This document shows positions 1 through 11,400 of a stretch of 37,357 nucleotides of DNA, one piece after another. The position numbers were made by a program, and so were the translations under genes. The notes under the pieces are model-generated. The model saw only the letters and a program-made list of their open reading frames with translations. It ran no database searches and was not told the DNA's origin. Position 1 is the first letter of the stretch, and each line of letters begins with the position of its first letter. This DNA is from Cyclospora cayetanensis (lineage: Eukaryota > Apicomplexa > Conoidasida > Eucoccidiorida > Eimeriidae), in the NCBI RefSeq assembly GCF_002999335.1, contig NW_020312223.1, forward strand, positions 1 through 37,357. The letters are read 5' to 3'.

Positions 1-1153
1 CCTGTATGCAGTTGGTATCGATCTACAGCTACGGACCATGACAGTTAAAAGGTGAGGGGCAAGATCTTGCGAGCTAGGCTACTTTTCACCACTTTTTAGT
101 ACACTGATTCACGGAGCTAAATTCAGTGAAGATTTGCGTAACTGCTTTGTCCGTTTGTCCCACTTGTTGATTGCAGAGTATCGTTAGCTTGATACAAGAG
201 AAAATGACGCTGCAAGTCTGAGCTTTCGTTGTGTACAATCCGTGAATGTCCTATGTGCTTAGTGGGTATGGCGTTGCGCTTCCTGACGGGCCCTGTCTTC
301 TCATGCCAGAAGTCTGGGAAACGCAAGCACGGAGAGGGGGCATTTTTTCGAGAAACGCGCAGTTACTTTCTGTCAAGTTTGTATTGATGCTGGGGAAAAG
401 CGTCCCGTAGAGACCATGCAATGGAGCTACACGCGCAGAATGTATGCAGAGGGGTACGGCATTTTTTCTCATTACATAGAAGCATGCTTATGCGACAGCA
501 CACCAGACATACTGAGAGACCAAATATTGATGAATATCTACCAGTTTCTCGATTATCACCTGTGGTGGAAAATACAGGGTGCAGCTTGTCCCGCTGCAGA
601 CACTTTGAGGGTATCGTGGGGCCATTTCAAGAGCTCAGCTGATCGATCACTACCTATAGCCCTTGAATCTAGTCTAAGGAATTCACTAATTTTCCGAAAG
701 CCAGGGAGAGAATTTGGGGGGAGTTAGGTGGGAGAAGGCACGTGGAATGGCATGGGGGTGTCAGGGTTGTGCGTGCTGCGGTTGGTAACGAGACATCAAC
801 TACAGCCATCTACAGCATACTGGCCTCATCTAGCACGCCAAACCAGTCCCTCTAGTAGGAAGCATGTGCTCTTTTATCACAGACAGAAAGACGTACTGAG
901 CAGCTAGCCATGCACATGGTAGCAGCTAACTATGATGCTGCAGCGGGGCAGGCAGCAACAGCAGCAGGAGCGGCAGCGGCGGCATCCAGGCCGCTACCGG
1001 GAAATCCGTGTCAGGTTGTCCAAAACAATAATACATTTTATAGCTCATTGCTGTCTCTGTTCTTTCTTGTCTGTTTCTCCCTTGGTGTTGCTGCAGCCGC
1101 AGCAGACACCAGACGCGAAGGACAGGCCACCAATCACTGCAGCAGCAGCAAAA
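1..1153. other. Upstream stretch with no supported gene
   Basis: I see no recognisable protein in the first 1.1 kb. An open frame at 416–727 (+) has no family motif and ordinary composition. The last 250 bases are AGC/GCA-rich and lead into the histone-like gene. A pyrimidine-rich tract ending in TTGCTGCAG at about 1094 looks like a 3' splice site, so a 5'-UTR intron of the downstream gene may end there. Confidence 0.5.
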
Positions 1154-1438
1154 ATGGCACCAGCACGCCCCAGTGTCAAGTCTGCCAGAAAGGCCCCCAA
1201 AAAAGCAGCAACAAAGAAGGCCTCAAAGGTTTCTACTGCTAAGGGCAGCACCTCAAGCAAGAAGGCGTCTCGCCCTGCTTCTGCTCCAGCAGCAGCAGTG
1301 GCAGCAGCGCCGAAAGTGAAGAAGACCATCAAGAAAAAGGCGAAGCCGGCGGCAGCAGCCAAGTCCAAAAAGGCTGTGAAAAAGCAAGCAGCGAAAAAGG
1401 CGCCAGTGAAGCATTCTAAGAGCAGCAAGAAGGCATGA
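1154..1438 (+). CDS. Histone H1-like Lys/Ala-rich basic protein
   Basis: This encodes a 94-residue protein made almost only of Lys (28), Ala (about 27), Ser, Pro and Val, with repeated KKA, PKK and AAKK blocks. That is the composition of linker-histone H1 tails, whose role is to bind linker DNA and neutralise charge in compacted chromatin. There is no winged-helix globular domain: the protein is tail-like throughout, as in the reduced H1 proteins of several protists. The chosen start lies in a good AAAATGG context. The frame is open further upstream, but that part is Gln/Arg-rich and unlike a histone, so I treat it as 5' UTR, probably containing an intron ending near 1094. The gene is convergent with the carrier gene. 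Alternative: another small basic nucleolar or DNA-binding protein. Confidence 0.75.
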   Translation: MAPARPSVKSARKAPKKAATKKASKVSTAKGSTSSKKASRPASAPAAAVAAAPKVKKTIKKKAKPAAAAKSKKAVKKQAAKKAPVKHSKSSKKA

Positions 1439-2537
1439 GTGCCTAGTCGCTGCTGCAGCTGCTACTGCAGCAGACAACAGTGACACCGTACAGCAGCACG
1501 TCGTGCTGCTGACGCTACTGTGACTTGCACTGGTGCTGTAGCCCATTTGTCTGTGTCAGGGTGGCAGCAGTGGCTGCAGCAGGGAGCAATTGCAGCAGTT
1601 GCTACAGGAGGGACACTCCGCATCGTTTGCCCCACCGCCGACGGCGACCTTAGGGGCTACTGCTTTGCCGCTGATGTCTCAGCAAATGCGAAGCAGACGG
1701 ACATTGTCCCCATGGAGCTTCCCCCTTTTGCTCGCTGTTGCTGCAGCGGGTGTAGCAATGGGGGGAAGCAACATCAGCGGACTGCCCGTAGTAACACTTT
1801 TTTCTTAGGCTTCCCTAGAAGCCACCGTTATGCTGTTGGGTCGTTTTGATTTTTTTCGACGGTATTTGGTTTCATAAGCTCTTGACCTCAGTAGCGTGGG
1901 CTATGTAGAATTTGAGGTAGTGAGTTACGAGTCTAACAGCAGAATCATACTCTAGTATGAATGCTGCAGCATTTCATTCCCAAATGTCCGCTGCGTGAAC
2001 AGCCGTGACTCCAGCAGGAACTTTCCGAAGGCAGGTGACGGGGGGCCGTTGGGGGCAGCGAAGTGATTGCGGGAGTAGGCTGTAACACGGGGAGCAGTGA
2101 AGGGCGACACGGCTCGCCTGAGAGTGAATAGCGATGTAGTCTCTTCGTGAGTCCGCAGTTTTCTTAGGTGCAACATAATCTCTGGTTGCTGGCCGTGCAT
2201 TAGTACATGGGGCACTAGACATTTTGACACTTGAAATGCGACGCTGACACCACAGTTCTCTACAGTAACTTAATATTGCGTTTGACAATATTAAAGTTAG
2301 AAATTATATACGTCGCAGAGGACCACAGCAATAAAAGCAGCCTAGGGGGTGCAGCAACAGCTCTTGCTGTAGCCGCGGCCAAATGCATTTGTTGCAATGT
2401 GCTAAACATCCCGGAAGTGTACACCTCGCGCTCATGCACCACAATGGCAGCAGCATGGGATCTGCGCAGTCGTAGAAGCAGCCTGTTGCAGCTGAACGAA
2501 GTGGTATTGGGCTTGTGCTGTTGCTCCTCCGTTGGCG
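1439..2537. other. Convergent intergenic region
   Basis: This is the 3' side of both the histone-like gene (+) and the carrier gene (-). Open frames here (for example 1520–1849 and 1974–2288) are low-complexity or lack family features. No RNA gene or repeat array is evident beyond scattered AGC triplets. Confidence 0.5.
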
Positions 2538-5030
2538 TCATGCCCGGGCGATGGTTGCTCGTTGCCTTGCAACATGTTCGGTCCAGTCGCGCTCGGCCGT
2601 TCTGATGACCTCTTTGGTTTTTTCGTAGACAATCCAAGATAAAGAGACTGCGGGGAGAGCCTTGCAGCAGTTTGCGCCTAGCCCTCTGTAGAGGCCTCGA
2701 AGTCCCCCTTGCCGCACCGCGGCTGTAGCCGCCGCTGCGCTGCTGCGGTACAATAAATGTTGGCCTCCGCTTCCATCTACTTGCATGCGCGTCCTCACCA
2801 GCGCTGTTGGATAGGCAAGAACTTGCCCAATGAGGCTGCTGCAACCACCCATCAGCAGCAACACAAGAGCAGGAGGAGAAAGCGGATGTCCCCCGCTACT
2901 GCTGTTCACGCCTGCATCGCAGCAACAGCGCCCACGCGCTGCTGCTGCTGAGGAAGCGGCGGAGGTTTCACCAGCGAGATCGGCGCCCACTGCACCTCCT
3001 GTTTGTTTGTCTATTGCTGATACAGCAGTCAGATCTTTGGGCGAAGAGTTTCCTGCTATTTGTGTTTGGATTGGGGAGTTACAACTGCTGCAAAGAGCCT
3101 GCCGTTGCTGCTGCAAAGACATAAGCGCATGCTGCTGCTGTTGTTGAAACTTCGGGATCATAATTTTCTGCAGATACGCCTCCTTTAAAGTTTCAAATAC
3201 TGCCAGGTCAATTCCTGCATAGGGAATGATTCCCAACAAGGAAGGGCCCAACCCCCGGTAGAGTCGCCTGAGGCCTCCTTCTCTGTAAATTTCCGTGAAA
3301 CACTGAAGCACACCGCTGTACATACATCCCGGGCTGTAAGCAGCTAGACGCGTCTTCACCTACCCACATACACACAGACGGCACAGTGCATACCCTGGTA
3401 CAGGGGCGCCCAGAAACAGGCAGAGGTAGAAGGCAAGTCTACGGGGAGTTCTTAAGGCGAACCAAAGCTTGCAAGGACACCCAGCCTAAAGCTGCTGGAT
3501 CTGGGCTTACGAGCTCCATGGGATATATTAAAAGTTGAGCGCAGAGTCCCGCTGCTGCACCGCAAACAAATCTGTCTGATAGCTGCAGCTGCGGCTCTTG
3601 GTCCTGTTGCTGCTCCTGTTTCCGACGAACCAGTGCGTGCTTACACATGTCGTAGCTGTAGAATTTTATGGCTGTCTCTGGCACCACTTTCAAACAGTTG
3701 GTAAGATTGCCTCTGAAGAAGCCTCTCCAGCCGCCTAGGAGCAACCGGCTATTGTTGCCACTGCTGCTATTAGCGCTCGTCGCCGGTGGGCACATTCGAA
3801 CCACGTGCTTCTGCATAGCCCTATCTACTTTCCAGCAGGACATAGGCAAGCTTTTTGCACTGACACTATTGTTGCTTTTGCTGTTTCTGCCTGATGCACC
3901 AACAGACGCAGCTGCAGCCTTGACCGATAGCTCCTGTTGCATAATGGCGCGTGCTGCATGCTTCAAAGGAACCGAAGCGGGCTGCAGCTGCAACATCACC
4001 TTCACCCGGTCCAAAGGTGCAGTAACCGTCCGCGAGACAGCGCCTACATACATAGCATAACCCATTACACTATCCTCTAACACGGCGCAAATGAAAGCAC
4101 TGACACTCTAAAATGCAACCCGATGCCTTCCCAGACTTCCTTATACGCTAACTCGCTTCTAAAATTCGGGAGTTCTGGATGGGAAGCTAGGTCTTGCGGC
4201 TACCCACCTGCCACAGCACCGCTTGTGAGATGTAAGAACGCATGAGTCCGCATAACCTGCAACATTTTGGGGTCTTCATCTTCCTGCTGTTGCTGCTGCT
4301 GCCGCCCATGCATACCGACATCCTCAGTGAGCATGCACAGAGAAGATTGCTGCTGAGAACCCAGGGCACTAGACCCACCTGTAGCAGCAGCAACAACAGG
4401 GGTACTGTTGCAGGAGAGCAGTGAACTCCTGGCAGGGGGCAGACGGACTACAGTACCAATTCCCTCTTTGCAACAGCTCCTGATCCTGGTGCTGTTGTAA
4501 TGCACTAGAGGGGTAGCTGAAGCTGCATGGACTGGAACCGGTGCTGCTGGCCTCGCTGCTGCTGTGTGTGGGTCTCCGGCTACTGCTGTATGCGAGTCTC
4601 CGCCTACAGCTCGCCAAATTGGAGTTGCTCGGGGAGCTTTCAATGCTTCAGCCGAACTCGGCGCTAGAGCTGATGTGTCTGCTGCAGCAACAGCATCGGA
4701 ATACTGGCAGCTGCACCTGCTGCTGCGGGAGTCACACGTTAGGGGAGCCAGCAATGGGCTAGCTCGGCGCATAGCCAGTGGTCTGGTCCGAACAGCAGCG
4801 GTAGCAGAGGCACAAGGAGGTGCTGCTAATAGGCACGAGGCATATGGCTGCAGCACAAAACCTGCAGGTACAGCAGGCAAGGCCAAGCCCCCGGACTGTC
4901 CTACAAGGTTGCTGCTGTTGCCCCTGTTGCTCCTGCTGCTCCTTCTGGTATCGTTATCACTGGCCCATAGGACTCTGCAGCATGAGGCCGCATTATGCAG
5001 CCCCCGGGAAGAGGCGTCCTCTAACATCAT
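2538..5030 (-). CDS. Mitochondrial carrier, SCaMC (ATP-Mg/Pi) type
   Basis: Three exons fit: 5030–4208, 4043–3511 and 3359–2538, with GT–AG introns in phases 1 and 0, giving about 725 residues. The product is a six-helix inner-membrane solute carrier with three PxxxxR/K signatures: TAPLDRVK (P about 284), YPMELVKTR (split by intron 2, P about 449) and YPTALVRTR (P about 636). The third, with Ala where Asp/Glu is usual, matches the SCaMC form (YPLALVRTRMQ), pointing to adenine nucleotide/phosphate exchange. Repeat 2 also has the typical GLGPSLLGIIPYAGIDL and FETLKE segments. Residues 1–265 are low-complexity Ala/Ser/Gln/Arg and show no EF-hands, unlike animal SCaMCs. About 90 extra residues, including poly-Gln, sit between helices 4 and 5. 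The start is an ATG at 5030 (5027 also possible). It diverges from the REI1-like gene. Confidence 0.92.
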
Positions 5031-5518
5031 TGGTCGGAAAACAGAGGGGGAGACTGCTGCGCTTACAGCTGGGAATAGTATCGCAGCCGCGGCAGCTTTG
5101 CCATAAGAACCAGCAAAACAGCTGGTCTTGCCGCTGTGGTCATACGCGTGGATATTGGAGTGTTAATAGCCACTTTTTGCTGGAGCAGGAGCGCCTGCAG
5201 CATTGACAACATCGATAGGAGCAGCAGCAGCAACAGCGCATGCATGCTGGGGCCCTTGAATGGTGCACAGCAGCAAGACTTCCACAGGATGTTTTTATTG
5301 GTGTTTTTACGGGCTCTTCTAAAGGCACTTTCGCCATAAGATCTCGTAAGCCTCTATTTCTTTAACCCCACGTTTGCAGTGGCAGCACCACCCGCTGCAT
5401 TGACAGCAACAGGTGCTTTGTCGGAAATGCAAGATCATACGCGGTGTTCAGCAACGTGTGACAGCAGCACGGTCTACTAACTCCATAATAGAAGGGCGAA
5501 GGGTCTTTATGTTGGAAA
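5031..5518. promoter_or_regulatory. Divergent promoter region, carrier / REI1-like
   Basis: About 490 bases separate the start codons of the carrier (-) and the REI1-like gene (+), so both promoters and 5' UTRs should lie here. I see no TATA box or other specific motif that I can support, only AGC-rich sequence. Confidence 0.4.
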
Positions 5519-7831
5519 ATGGATTCCCAGCCCCCACAAACGGAACCCCAAAGAATGGGACCTCTGTCGTGCAGAATCTGCGGTTGCGATCTTCTAGACA
5601 GAAATGCCTTCAATGAGCACCACAGGGATCCCTGGCACCTGTAAGCACCCTTTAAGGGCTCGACCTTAAATACAGTTGCCAAAACCTTCCTCTCTGGGGG
5701 GGCCTAGATGAAACGAAGTATGCTGCGTTCCGTGGATCTATTTTTAGGGGCCCCCACGCCACAAATCTCAAGCTGGAAGCTTTGCATGGTGCGTGCGTGT
5801 TTATGTGTGCTCGCCTTAGGTACAATATGCGTCGCCGGAACCAGCAACTCCCCTGTGTCTCAAGATCAGAATTTGAACGTAAGATCGAGCTGCTGCGTCT
5901 GGCGCGGCAGTACGTACGTGGAGATGGACCCCAGGGGAATCCCCAGCAAGGGGAACCCGACACTCGGGAGTCACCAGTTACTAGAAGTGCTGCTGCTTTC
6001 GAGGATGCAGTTCGTTGCAACAGAAAAGGGACAGACCACCGAAAGAAGCAGCATTCGCACCAGGAGGACGGGGAGAAGACGTTCACAGCAACCACCGACG
6101 AGCGGAGTGCAGCAGCGAAAGCAGCAGCTGCTGCTTGGCGCACTGCGCTGCAGCATTATCCTGAAAGATGCAATCTTTTCGAGCAGATGCTTCCCTTCAC
6201 CTCCACCGCAGCGAACCTTGAGTATATGAAAGAAGCTTACGGGTTCTTCGTACGTGCTGCTAGTGCTTGTTGAGCTTCGTTGCATGCGCAGGTGTTGGTG
6301 ATCGTGAAATAGCAACTGATGCTTTTAGAATTGCTCCCACTTTTGCATGTTGGGAGAGGGAGGCTGAGTCCTCAATGCTCACGCTGTAGCTGCTTCCGCT
6401 GCTGCTGTAGTCTTATGCCACTTTTGTGTGCGCTGCTCCTGGCAGATCCCTGATGAGGATTACTGCACGAATTATGCGGGTTTGCTGCGGTGCCTGTGGC
6501 GGCGGCAGCAGCAGCAGCCGAGCTGTCTTTACTGCTGCAAACGCTTCAGGGGAATCCGTGCCGCACTGCAGCATATGCAGCAGCAACGGCATTTCCAACT
6601 CAAGTGGGACGAGGAGCAGCAGGAGCTACTGCAGGGGTTCTACGATTACCGGAAGTCGTACTATGAGGTGAGTACAAATCATGTTGAGGGCTCCATTGAA
6701 TTGTAAAGGGTGTGGTAACTGCTGGTTTAGGTGAAGGAATGGTATATGCAGTCTATGGTGCCTGTCGATGTAGTTGCTTGAGCGTCTCCCCGGCCAAGAA
6801 TCCTATCAGCTGCCAGCCCCTGAGGAATTCAGCGAGGTGGAAACCAACCAGGGGGTAACGTCAGAACATTCAGAGGTGAACGAGGAGGACTGGGAATATT
6901 GCAGCAGTGAGGATGAAAGCGCTGCTTTGGAGCAGCAGAAGTTGGAGTCGCTCCTACAGACCAGGTGGGTGCGGCGTTGCTTCTGTCGGTGTTCCTCATG
7001 TGCTGCTGGCGCATGACACTTCAGGCCTACGAAAGAGAACACAGAGTACAGGGAACCACGTTAGATTTGGGACTGTAAGCCTTCTGTTTATTGTTCATGA
7101 TATCCTTGCAGAGGATGGCGGCGTGCCCGGGTGACGGATGAAGGGCATTTGCAGCTTCCCAATGGCCAAGAGTACGCTTTGTGGGGCTGAACAGGGGGAG
7201 TTTTGATTCCACGCCCTGCTGTGGAGGTCCTTGTTAGTACACAAGCCTGTGCACTTTCACCAGCCAACATTTAGTGAATGAAAGGGGTTCGGGAGATTAC
7301 TCGCTGAGGTGCAGGATGTGTCTGTTCAGGGTGCTACACCGCTCTCATGCAGTTTTCTGTCGGCAGCGCATCCGCAATGTAACGCCTCAGCTTGCCGAAC
7401 AATGCGTCATCAGGGACATGAGAGGGGTAAGCCCATGTTTTCACTGGGCACTGGATGACGGCCGCTAATGTTATTGCTGTACTTGTTGGCTTCTGGTGCT
7501 CCACCAGTAGCTGCTGTTGCCACCCGTGCCCGTATTAGTGCGGCATGTGCACGTTGTATAGGTAGCTTCTCCGCTCCCGGTATGCAGAAGCAGGAAATCG
7601 GCCCTTGCGCTCTACAAGCACTACAAGCTCCTGGCATCCCCGGGAATGGCAGGAGGCGAGCTACATGTGCGGCAACACCAACGTCTGCTCTTGCCGCCTC
7701 CACAACGCCGCTTGGCGGCCCAACGTGAGACGGAGCAGCAGAGGAAACTGCATCACCAGCGTATGAAGCTCGGCATAAAAGCTAATATTCTGCAGAAGAC
7801 CATCTTGAGAGAAACAAAGTATTTCTTGTGA
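5519..7831 (+). CDS. REI1/ZNF622-like cytoplasmic 60S biogenesis zinc-finger protein
   Basis: Seven exons fit in phase: 5519–5640, 5820–6249, 6446–6667, 6774–6964, 7112–7171, 7330–7426 and 7562–7831, giving about 463 residues, normal for the family. REI1/ZNF622 acts late in cytoplasmic 60S subunit maturation, helping recycle export factors such as Arx1/Alb1 in yeast. Finger 1 is C18-x2-C21-x12-H34-x5-H40, running into WHLYNMRRR like the family WHRYNLKR. Finger 3 has identical spacing (C211, C214, H227, H233), followed by a KWDEE and GFYDY block. Other family marks are GFFIPDEDY, an acidic EEDWEYCSSEDE stretch, LPNGQEVLHRSHAVFCRQR (family LPSG..GHRS..YYRQ) and the terminal MKLGIKAN. The start ATG sits in GGAAAATGG. 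Finger 2 (about 157–184) lacks its usual zinc ligands. The last intron (acceptor at 7561) is the weakest call. Confidence 0.9.
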
Positions 7832-8487
7832 GGACACTGCAGCAATTTTGTATTCTAACCGGTGCACAAAATTGTCTTAGGAACTGCCACACATTTCCGA
7901 CATTCGGAGACTTGGAGCTGGACCAGTGGGGCCTTCAGTTATTGTTGGCATTTTGGTTTGCTGTTGTTTTGCCGCTACAATCTTCCGTGTAAGATGTCCT
8001 TAATCACACGGACACTAGCCCTGTTTGCTTTGCCGTGTACACAGTTTTTTAGCCTTAGCTAAAGAATGACTGTTTCGTAATGTGCAATATGTGGGCGAAA
8101 AACTCTACTAGTGTGACAGATTAGCCAAGTGTATCACTGCAAATTCTGCTTCTCCTGTACCCCGCCCAAGCCAACGGAACTCGGTCACGAGAAGTTTTAA
8201 CGGCACTGTTTTTCCTGAACGTTGCATCTAAAGGCAGCATACGCAGTTGATCGTACAGGCGTAGTGCAGAGGCTCAAAGCCCAAGCCTGCTTAGATGATA
8301 CAGTTCACTGCCGCTGCTTATGGGCTTTCTCCGGGAGAACGGAAAACATAAAGGACGGAAAAATCAAAGAAAGAAACCGACAAGCAATCGCACAACAGAA
8401 ATTTCTCAGCAAACCACTGGCAGGACAAAGTGTGCATTCTTCGAATGCACACCGCCAACACGCATAGACGCTTCTGCCTCGGATTTC
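7832..8487. other. Convergent intergenic region with a hairpin
   Basis: This is the 3' side of the REI1-like gene (+) and the acyl-CoA-synthetase-like gene (-). No coding sequence is supported. It contains the perfect inverted repeat listed separately. The dense AGC triplets of the preceding 7 kb end here. Confidence 0.5.
8431..8451. other. Perfect 9-bp inverted repeat with 3-nt loop
   Basis: TGTGCATTC and GAATGCACA flank a 3-base loop. On the minus strand this lies about 37–57 bases after the stop codon of the acyl-CoA-synthetase-like gene, so it would be a stem-loop in its 3' UTR. Its function is unknown. Confidence 0.55.
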
Positions 8488-11400
8488 TCATAGTCCGAAC
8501 TGCGAATAACTCTCACGCACAAAGTCCTGAAAGTTATCCTTCCTGAGAGGGGTGAATGCGTCTCCATTAGTGTCAGCATAGAAAAGAAAGCAGCGGCGCT
8601 TGCAGCCCTCTTTGCATTTGCTCCCGGCAGTGCAACAACCCTGGCCATCTATGAGGTCACACAGCCCCTGCACACTCTTTCGGTGAGCGCTACAGCCTTC
8701 ACATTCCCAACAGCAGCCGCAACTGCACTTGCACTCGGTCTCGTGCCTACTAGAACAAGACCCGCATGTGCTGCCAATGCTGCTACGTCTGTCGCTAGCA
8801 CTACTGCATTCAGCGAAGCAAAGCATGAGTACTGTGGGGCGAATGGCCAAGTGGACGTCATGATCAAGGCAGCTACGAAGTTTCCTCAAAAAAGTTTGGA
8901 CAGAAACCAGCGTCACTTCGCCTTCACTGCCCTCCTTTCTCTTGCATTCTGCTTCCTCCTCCCCAATAACCAGCAAGCTGCTGTCAAGATCAAGATCACC
9001 ACAACTTTGTGGCTGGTCGATGCCATCCCCATCCGTAATCTTACAGGCCTCCAGCTTAGCGTGGACGCAGGCCACAAGGCACTGAGAGGAGGAGAGTAAT
9101 ACACATACAGTATGCATGCACACTTGAATTTCTGTTTGCATACCTCTTTCCGCACCTCATTTCCAGTGTGCAATGCGCAAAGTTGGATCTATCCTAAATG
9201 CAAACGCCAGTTTATTCTATGCATATGTGCTCCCACTATACGCATCCAAGGATCCATGGGCTAATCTGATCAGCTAGTTACCCACCTTCAGCTTGCGATG
9301 GCATTCTCCCGCCTGGAACAACTCCACAGCAGTCTTAGGCCAACCTTTTTGGCCTGCCTTCACTTTCTCTTCCATACTGTTTGCTGCAGCTTTATCACTA
9401 TCCGCAAACACCCTCATCCCTTCCACACGAGCCCCGAGCACTCCAGCATGCCTCTTCAGTAGAGCAGCCACGTCAGCTAGAGGTGCAGCTTCCCCATCAA
9501 TGCGAAAGCCGAACCCTGAGAATCCAAGAAATAAACACCACACCATAATCTCTAGACGTTAACGCTAGGCACAGCAGGCACACTAGATTGCCACTATGCT
9601 GGAGACAGTGGACCGGTCGCGCGCTGCATGAGCCACGAAGACATTACTGGTGTGTCATACATACCTGCACACCTGCAGAAATAGAGGAACCCAGCTGCGT
9701 CCCGCTCCATTATTTCCCCAGACCGGCACCAGACGTCGCCTTCTTCAAAGAGGTCTTTATACAAGAACTGTTCTGTCTTTTCTTTGCGAGTAAACAGGAT
9801 TAAGTTGTGGCCGTGTGAAACATGTGAGACAAGTTCACCTGCGATCCCACACCGAGAACGCACGGGAACACATAATTACAGGTACCTTGGGTAATATTGA
9901 GGGCCGACCGCCGCTGTATGCACTAACTTGAAGCCTACGCATATGTTCATACCTCTCTGAATCAGCGTTCTTGGGCATCGCGAAGCCTCCTTGCCTCTCT
10001 TCGATGCCTTGTCTCTCTCAACTTCATCTGTCTTCTCGTTGAATTCTACAAGCCGTTCAAAGGGCATCCTGTCCCAGGCAGCGTTTGGGATAAAGCTGCA
10101 GGCCCCCGTCATCCCCCATGCGTTGTACAACACATGGGCGGTTTGGAGGATTGGCAGAGAGTGAAACTCGAGGATACAAGGAATGTTAAAAGAATGTTTC
10201 ACAACAGGCCACAGTTCCCGGAGTAACCCTGTTCCCACGCTGGCTCGTAGTCGAGGATGACCACTCCACGATCCCAAGCGCTGCATGTGCTCACCACCAT
10301 GGAAACGCTCGTGGGACCTGAGCAATCGTGCCCACATCATCCCCGTGTGCCAAAGAACAGAAGCATCTAGGGCTTTGAGGTCTTCCCAAAGAGATAGGAT
10401 ACTACACTTATGGCGCAAGAGCAGTGCCCCTCCACAGGCAATCGCGGATGCCAAGGCGTGCACACCCACCTCATGAGAGAGGTGCACACCGAGCAAGAGT
10501 CGATCAGATGAGGAAAGTGGCACGGCTTGCTTCCAAACCAAACCCGCAGATATGAATCGGTTATGTGACAGGTATGCAGCACACATGTGCCCATCGAAAT
10601 CGGCTGTATATAGACAAACGCAGGGACGACCCAGCTCTCCTTGGTGTGTGAGGGCGTCGACCTCTCCTTGATGTTCTCTATGCTGATCCCCTCCTTCTGA
10701 ATTGAGCGCGAGTCCAACAGCGTTGTAGAGCCGCTCTTTAAGTACTAATGGAAATCCTTTAGGCTGACACCTGTGCTCTTCCGTCGTTGAGCTGGCTTCC
10801 ATGTGCTGTTGGTAATGGGCAACTTCTTCTTCACTTAGACGGTCTTTGATGTGGCGGTGAACATGGGGGACAAGGCTGTGCTCCCCTACATCTTCTTTCG
10901 GCCGGACAGCTCCGCAAATGAACACTGGACAGGGATATGACCCCTTGTATTCCTTTTCTTTCTGAGTAGAATGCACGGTTTTTCCTGGTTTGCCACAGCA
11001 CTCCTCCAGCCACGCGTGCCGCAAAGAGGCTACGGTGAGGTCATCACATATGAGCAATTGTGGATCCGCCTCCCCTACTGCCTTTCGCAACAGTGAGCCG
11101 CGTAACTGGGGATGAAGAAGAGCCACTGTCATCCCGGCTTTCAGCAAGCCCAAGAGGATGATAATGTACTCTGGGCTGCTGAGCATCAGCATTGCAGCAA
11201 CACGGGCTCTGCATGTGCATTCGCTACACTTTACGCTGCATTCATCTCCCTTGCCCGCAGAACATTCTGTGTCCTTCCTACCCTGCAGTTTCACTGCCCA
11301 TGCTGCAACACTGTTGCTCGCATAGTCCACGTGCTTATACGTCAAGACCCTTGTGCAGCATTCTAGGCAGGTGCTTCCAGAGGGTATATCTTCTTCATGA

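Larger units (their letters stand above)
900..6640. repeat. AGC/GCA triplet-rich tract
   Basis: Short runs and interrupted clusters of AGC/GCA/CAG (and complement) occur throughout this stretch, in exons, introns and intergenic DNA on both strands. Examples lie near 1140, 3100–3150, 4270–4300, 5220 and 6500. In coding frames they give poly-Gln or poly-Ala runs in the carrier and in the REI1-like protein. Such clusters become rare after about 8 kb. Confidence 0.8.

Noticed and set aside
416..727. 103-codon plus-strand frame
   Set aside because: It has an ATG and reasonable composition, but no family feature, splice context or neighbour relation; chance at this length is likely.
910..1242. Plus-strand frame of 110 codons overlapping the histone-like start
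   Set aside because: Poly-Ala/Ser from triplets, out of frame with the histone-like protein; no independent support.
1045..1428. 127-codon minus-strand frame rich in Ala, Leu and Phe
   Set aside because: It is the antisense shadow of the Lys/Ala-rich histone-like gene; its hydrophobicity follows from complementing AAG/GCA codons.
4564..5106. 180-codon plus-strand frame
   Set aside because: It lies antisense to exon 1 of the carrier, has low-complexity Ala/Leu composition from AGC triplets, and shows no motif.
5700..5819. Possible REI1 exon between 5708 and 5819 (frame starting MKRSML)
   Set aside because: The first zinc finger was found at 5555–5640 with a GTAAGC donor that joins in phase to 5820, so this stretch is intron 1.
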